This document shows positions 7,000 to 8,085 of a stretch of DNA of 8,085 bases, piece after piece. The position numbers and the translations under genes were made by a program. The notes below the pieces were generated by a model, which saw nothing but the letters and a program-made list of their open reading frames with translations, did no database searches and was not told the origin of the DNA. Numbering within the stretch: the stretch's first letter is position 1; every line of letters begins with the position of its first letter. Origin of the DNA: Deltaproteobacteria bacterium (GTDB lineage: Bacteria > Desulfobacterota > Desulfobaccia > Desulfobaccales > 0-14-0-80-60-11); contig VGSO01000121.1 of the NCBI GenBank assembly GCA_016874945.1, positions 1 to 8,085 of the forward strand, in the 5' to 3' direction.

Positions 7000-7722
7000 C
7001 TACGGTTTCTCGTCCATCTTTTCCAGTTCCAGGCAGGCCAGGGGGTGGCCCTCTTTGCAGGCGAACCGGTAGTCGGCCGCGGCCTTTTGCGGCTGGTTCA
7101 GGTGGTGGCGATAGATATTGCCCCGGAAGAAGTAAGCGTGAACGCCGTCGGGTTTGACCCGGATGGCTTCGCTGAAGTCGGCCACCGCTTGGTCAAAGTC
7201 ACCCTGGACGACCCGCACCATGCCCCGCTTGTTGAAGACCCAGGGGTCATTAGGGGCCAGCCGGGCGGCCTGGTTTAGGTCTTTCAGGGCTTCGTCCAGG
7301 CGGCCTTCATGGGATAGCTGTTCAGCCCGTTCTTTGAAGGCCTCCGCGCTTTGGGGGTCTATGCGGAGGACCTGGGAATAGACCTTGACGGCCTCCTCCC
7401 GGCGCCCCAACTCTGCCAGGGCGCCGGCCTGGGCCAGCAGCAGGCTGATGTTCCGGGGATGATAGGACAGGCCCCGGTTAATCTCCTCCAGGGCGGCATC
7501 CTTTTTATCCAGGGCAGTGAGGGCCTGGACCCGGACGCGGCGGGCTTCGACGGATTTGGGGTCCTTTTCCAGATATTTACCCAGCAAGTCCGCGGCTTCC
7601 TGGTGCTTGCCGGCCTTCTGGGCGGCCAGACCCTGGGAGAGAAGGTCATCCGCGGGGCAGATTCCGGAAAGCGCGAAGGTAAGAGAAAGAACCATCATTA
7701 CAAATATACGGGAAATTGACAC
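7000..7722 (-). CDS. Secreted tetratricopeptide repeat protein (six TPRs)
   Basis: This 240-residue protein begins with an N-terminal signal peptide (about 1-24, hydrophobic core FVMMVLSLTFALSG, likely cleavage after CPA). Six consecutive 34-residue TPR units follow at roughly 27-60, 61-94, 95-128, 129-162, 163-196 and 197-230. Each shows the G/A-x-x-A and terminal P pattern (for example YLEKDPKSVEA and VLRIDPQSAEA). The last unit ends with ACKEGHPLACLELEK, a variant often closing such proteins. TPRs form helical scaffolds for protein-protein binding, here in the periplasm or envelope; the partner is unknown. I prefer GTG 7722 because AGGAG lies seven bases upstream; a TTG at 7725 is also in frame but only four bases from it. 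The gene follows the toxin remnant by 24 bases on the same strand and may be transcribed with it. Confidence 0.85.
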   Translation of the reverse strand: MSISRIFVMMVLSLTFALSGICPADDLLSQGLAAQKAGKHQEAADLLGKYLEKDPKSVEARRVRVQALTALDKKDAALEEINRGLSYHPRNISLLLAQAGALAELGRREEAVKVYSQVLRIDPQSAEAFKERAEQLSHEGRLDEALKDLNQAARLAPNDPWVFNKRGMVRVVQGDFDQAVADFSEAIRVKPDGVHAYFFRGNIYRHHLNQPQKAAADYRFACKEGHPLACLELEKMDEKP

Positions 7723-7746
7723 CAATAAGCTCCTTAATAACTGATC

Positions 7747-7962
7747 CTATAAGTGTTTATAAACCTTGTCGCGGGGTTGAATGGCAGAAACATAAATAAT
7801 GTTCTCTCCTTCCCAGACTTCAAAAATAATTCTCCAATTTCCAACTCTGGAATAATGCCGATTTTTACCCATTACTAAAAAATCAGAAATTCTTGGGTTA
7901 ACGGGATCCTCCGCCAACTCATCAATGCAACTCTGGATTCTCTTATACCAAGTTGCGCTCAA
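7747..7962 (-). pseudogene. RelE/ParE-type toxin, N-terminally truncated by a repeat
   Basis: The 71-codon frame matches the C-terminal three quarters of RelE/ParE-superfamily toxins: IQSCIDELAEDP, then HYSRVGNWRIIFEVWEG and a final AIQPRDKVYKHL, with the conserved Arg of the beta-sheet core and the terminal R-x-x-VY. Intact members are about 85-90 residues and begin with a beta strand and helix that are absent here. The only usable start is TTG 7962 with no clear ribosome site. Further upstream the frame stays open to about 8062 but without ATG, GTG or TTG, and the DNA there is a dispersed repeat. Residues just before RIQ (TWYK) are encoded by the repeat end ACTTGGTATAAG. No antitoxin is seen; it would be expected upstream beyond the repeat or past the window edge. 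Base composition is A/T-rich compared with the genes at 4876 and 7000. It is probably a relic. Confidence 0.65.
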
Positions 7963-8047
7963 AGAGGTAATTTTGAGTTTGTCATTCTGAACGGAGCGAA
8001 GCGGAGCTTCGCCGGAAAATTGGCGTTCCCAAGCTGGAGCTTGGGAA
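7943..8047. repeat. Composite dispersed repeat with two hairpins
   Basis: The element begins TTATACCAAGTTGCGC (7943-7958), the same end as the MITE-like element at 1423-1535. It continues through GTCATTCTGAACGGAGCGAA (7981-8000) and holds a hairpin, GCGAAGC (7996-8002) with GCTTCGC (8006-8012). A second perfect hairpin, TTCCCAAGCT (8026-8035) with AGCTTGGGAA (8038-8047), closes it. No coding capacity is evident. It has replaced the 5' part of the RelE/ParE gene. Confidence 0.65.
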
Positions 8048-8085
8048 GGAGGGGATATTAATTATTACTCAGGCCATAAAGTTGT
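8048..8085. other. Window edge, nothing recognised
   Basis: A short A/T-rich tail after the repeat with no supported feature; any antitoxin gene would lie beyond this edge. Confidence 0.4.

Overview
The window is high-GC chromosomal DNA from a Gram-negative bacterium. Two predicted lipoproteins (one with a glycine zipper), a secreted TPR protein, and intergenic spacers packed with short palindromes and 7-bp periodic tracts recall Desulfobacterota (former Deltaproteobacteria) such as the Desulfobacca group. That placement is an impression from gene style, not a measurement. No rRNA, tRNA, CRISPR array, integrase or transposase gene was found.

Layout. 1-207 is non-coding and holds two G-rich hairpin repeats in opposite orientation plus a heptameric tract. 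208-648 (minus) encodes a hot-dog acyl-CoA thioesterase. 649-834 is a divergent spacer with a REP-like hairpin and a promoter candidate. 835-1425 (plus) encodes a glycine-zipper lipoprotein with a PGPQNYSQ repeat tail. 1426-1846 is a 421-base gene-free stretch made largely of repeats: a MITE-like element with two internal hairpins, a heptameric tract, a GC-rich hairpin and a bipartite palindrome, ending in a promoter candidate. 1847-2821 (plus) is an orphan ParB-like protein. 2954-4273 (plus) is a large calcineurin-like metallophosphoesterase of visibly lower GC. 4532-4690 (plus) is a 52-residue lipoprotein. 4876-6957 (plus) is a full-length DUF255/YyaL-type thioredoxin-domain protein. It converges on 7000-7722 (minus), a secreted six-repeat TPR protein. 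7747-7962 (minus) is a RelE/ParE-type toxin whose N-terminus is replaced by a dispersed repeat filling 7943-8047.

How the genes work together. No multi-gene pathway is evident. Most genes have their own leader and several have a plausible promoter, so this looks like a string of single-gene units separated by repeat elements. The TPR gene lies 24 bases downstream of the toxin remnant on the same strand and may share its transcript.

The most distinctive content is the spacer architecture. There are three independent 7-bp periodic tracts, two of which supply the last codons and stop of a neighbouring gene. A TTATACCA-ended repeat family flanks a MITE-like element and also truncates the toxin. 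The most unusual protein is the metallophosphoesterase, with about 180 residues between its HGHEFD and GHTH motifs. I see no convincing new multi-gene system.
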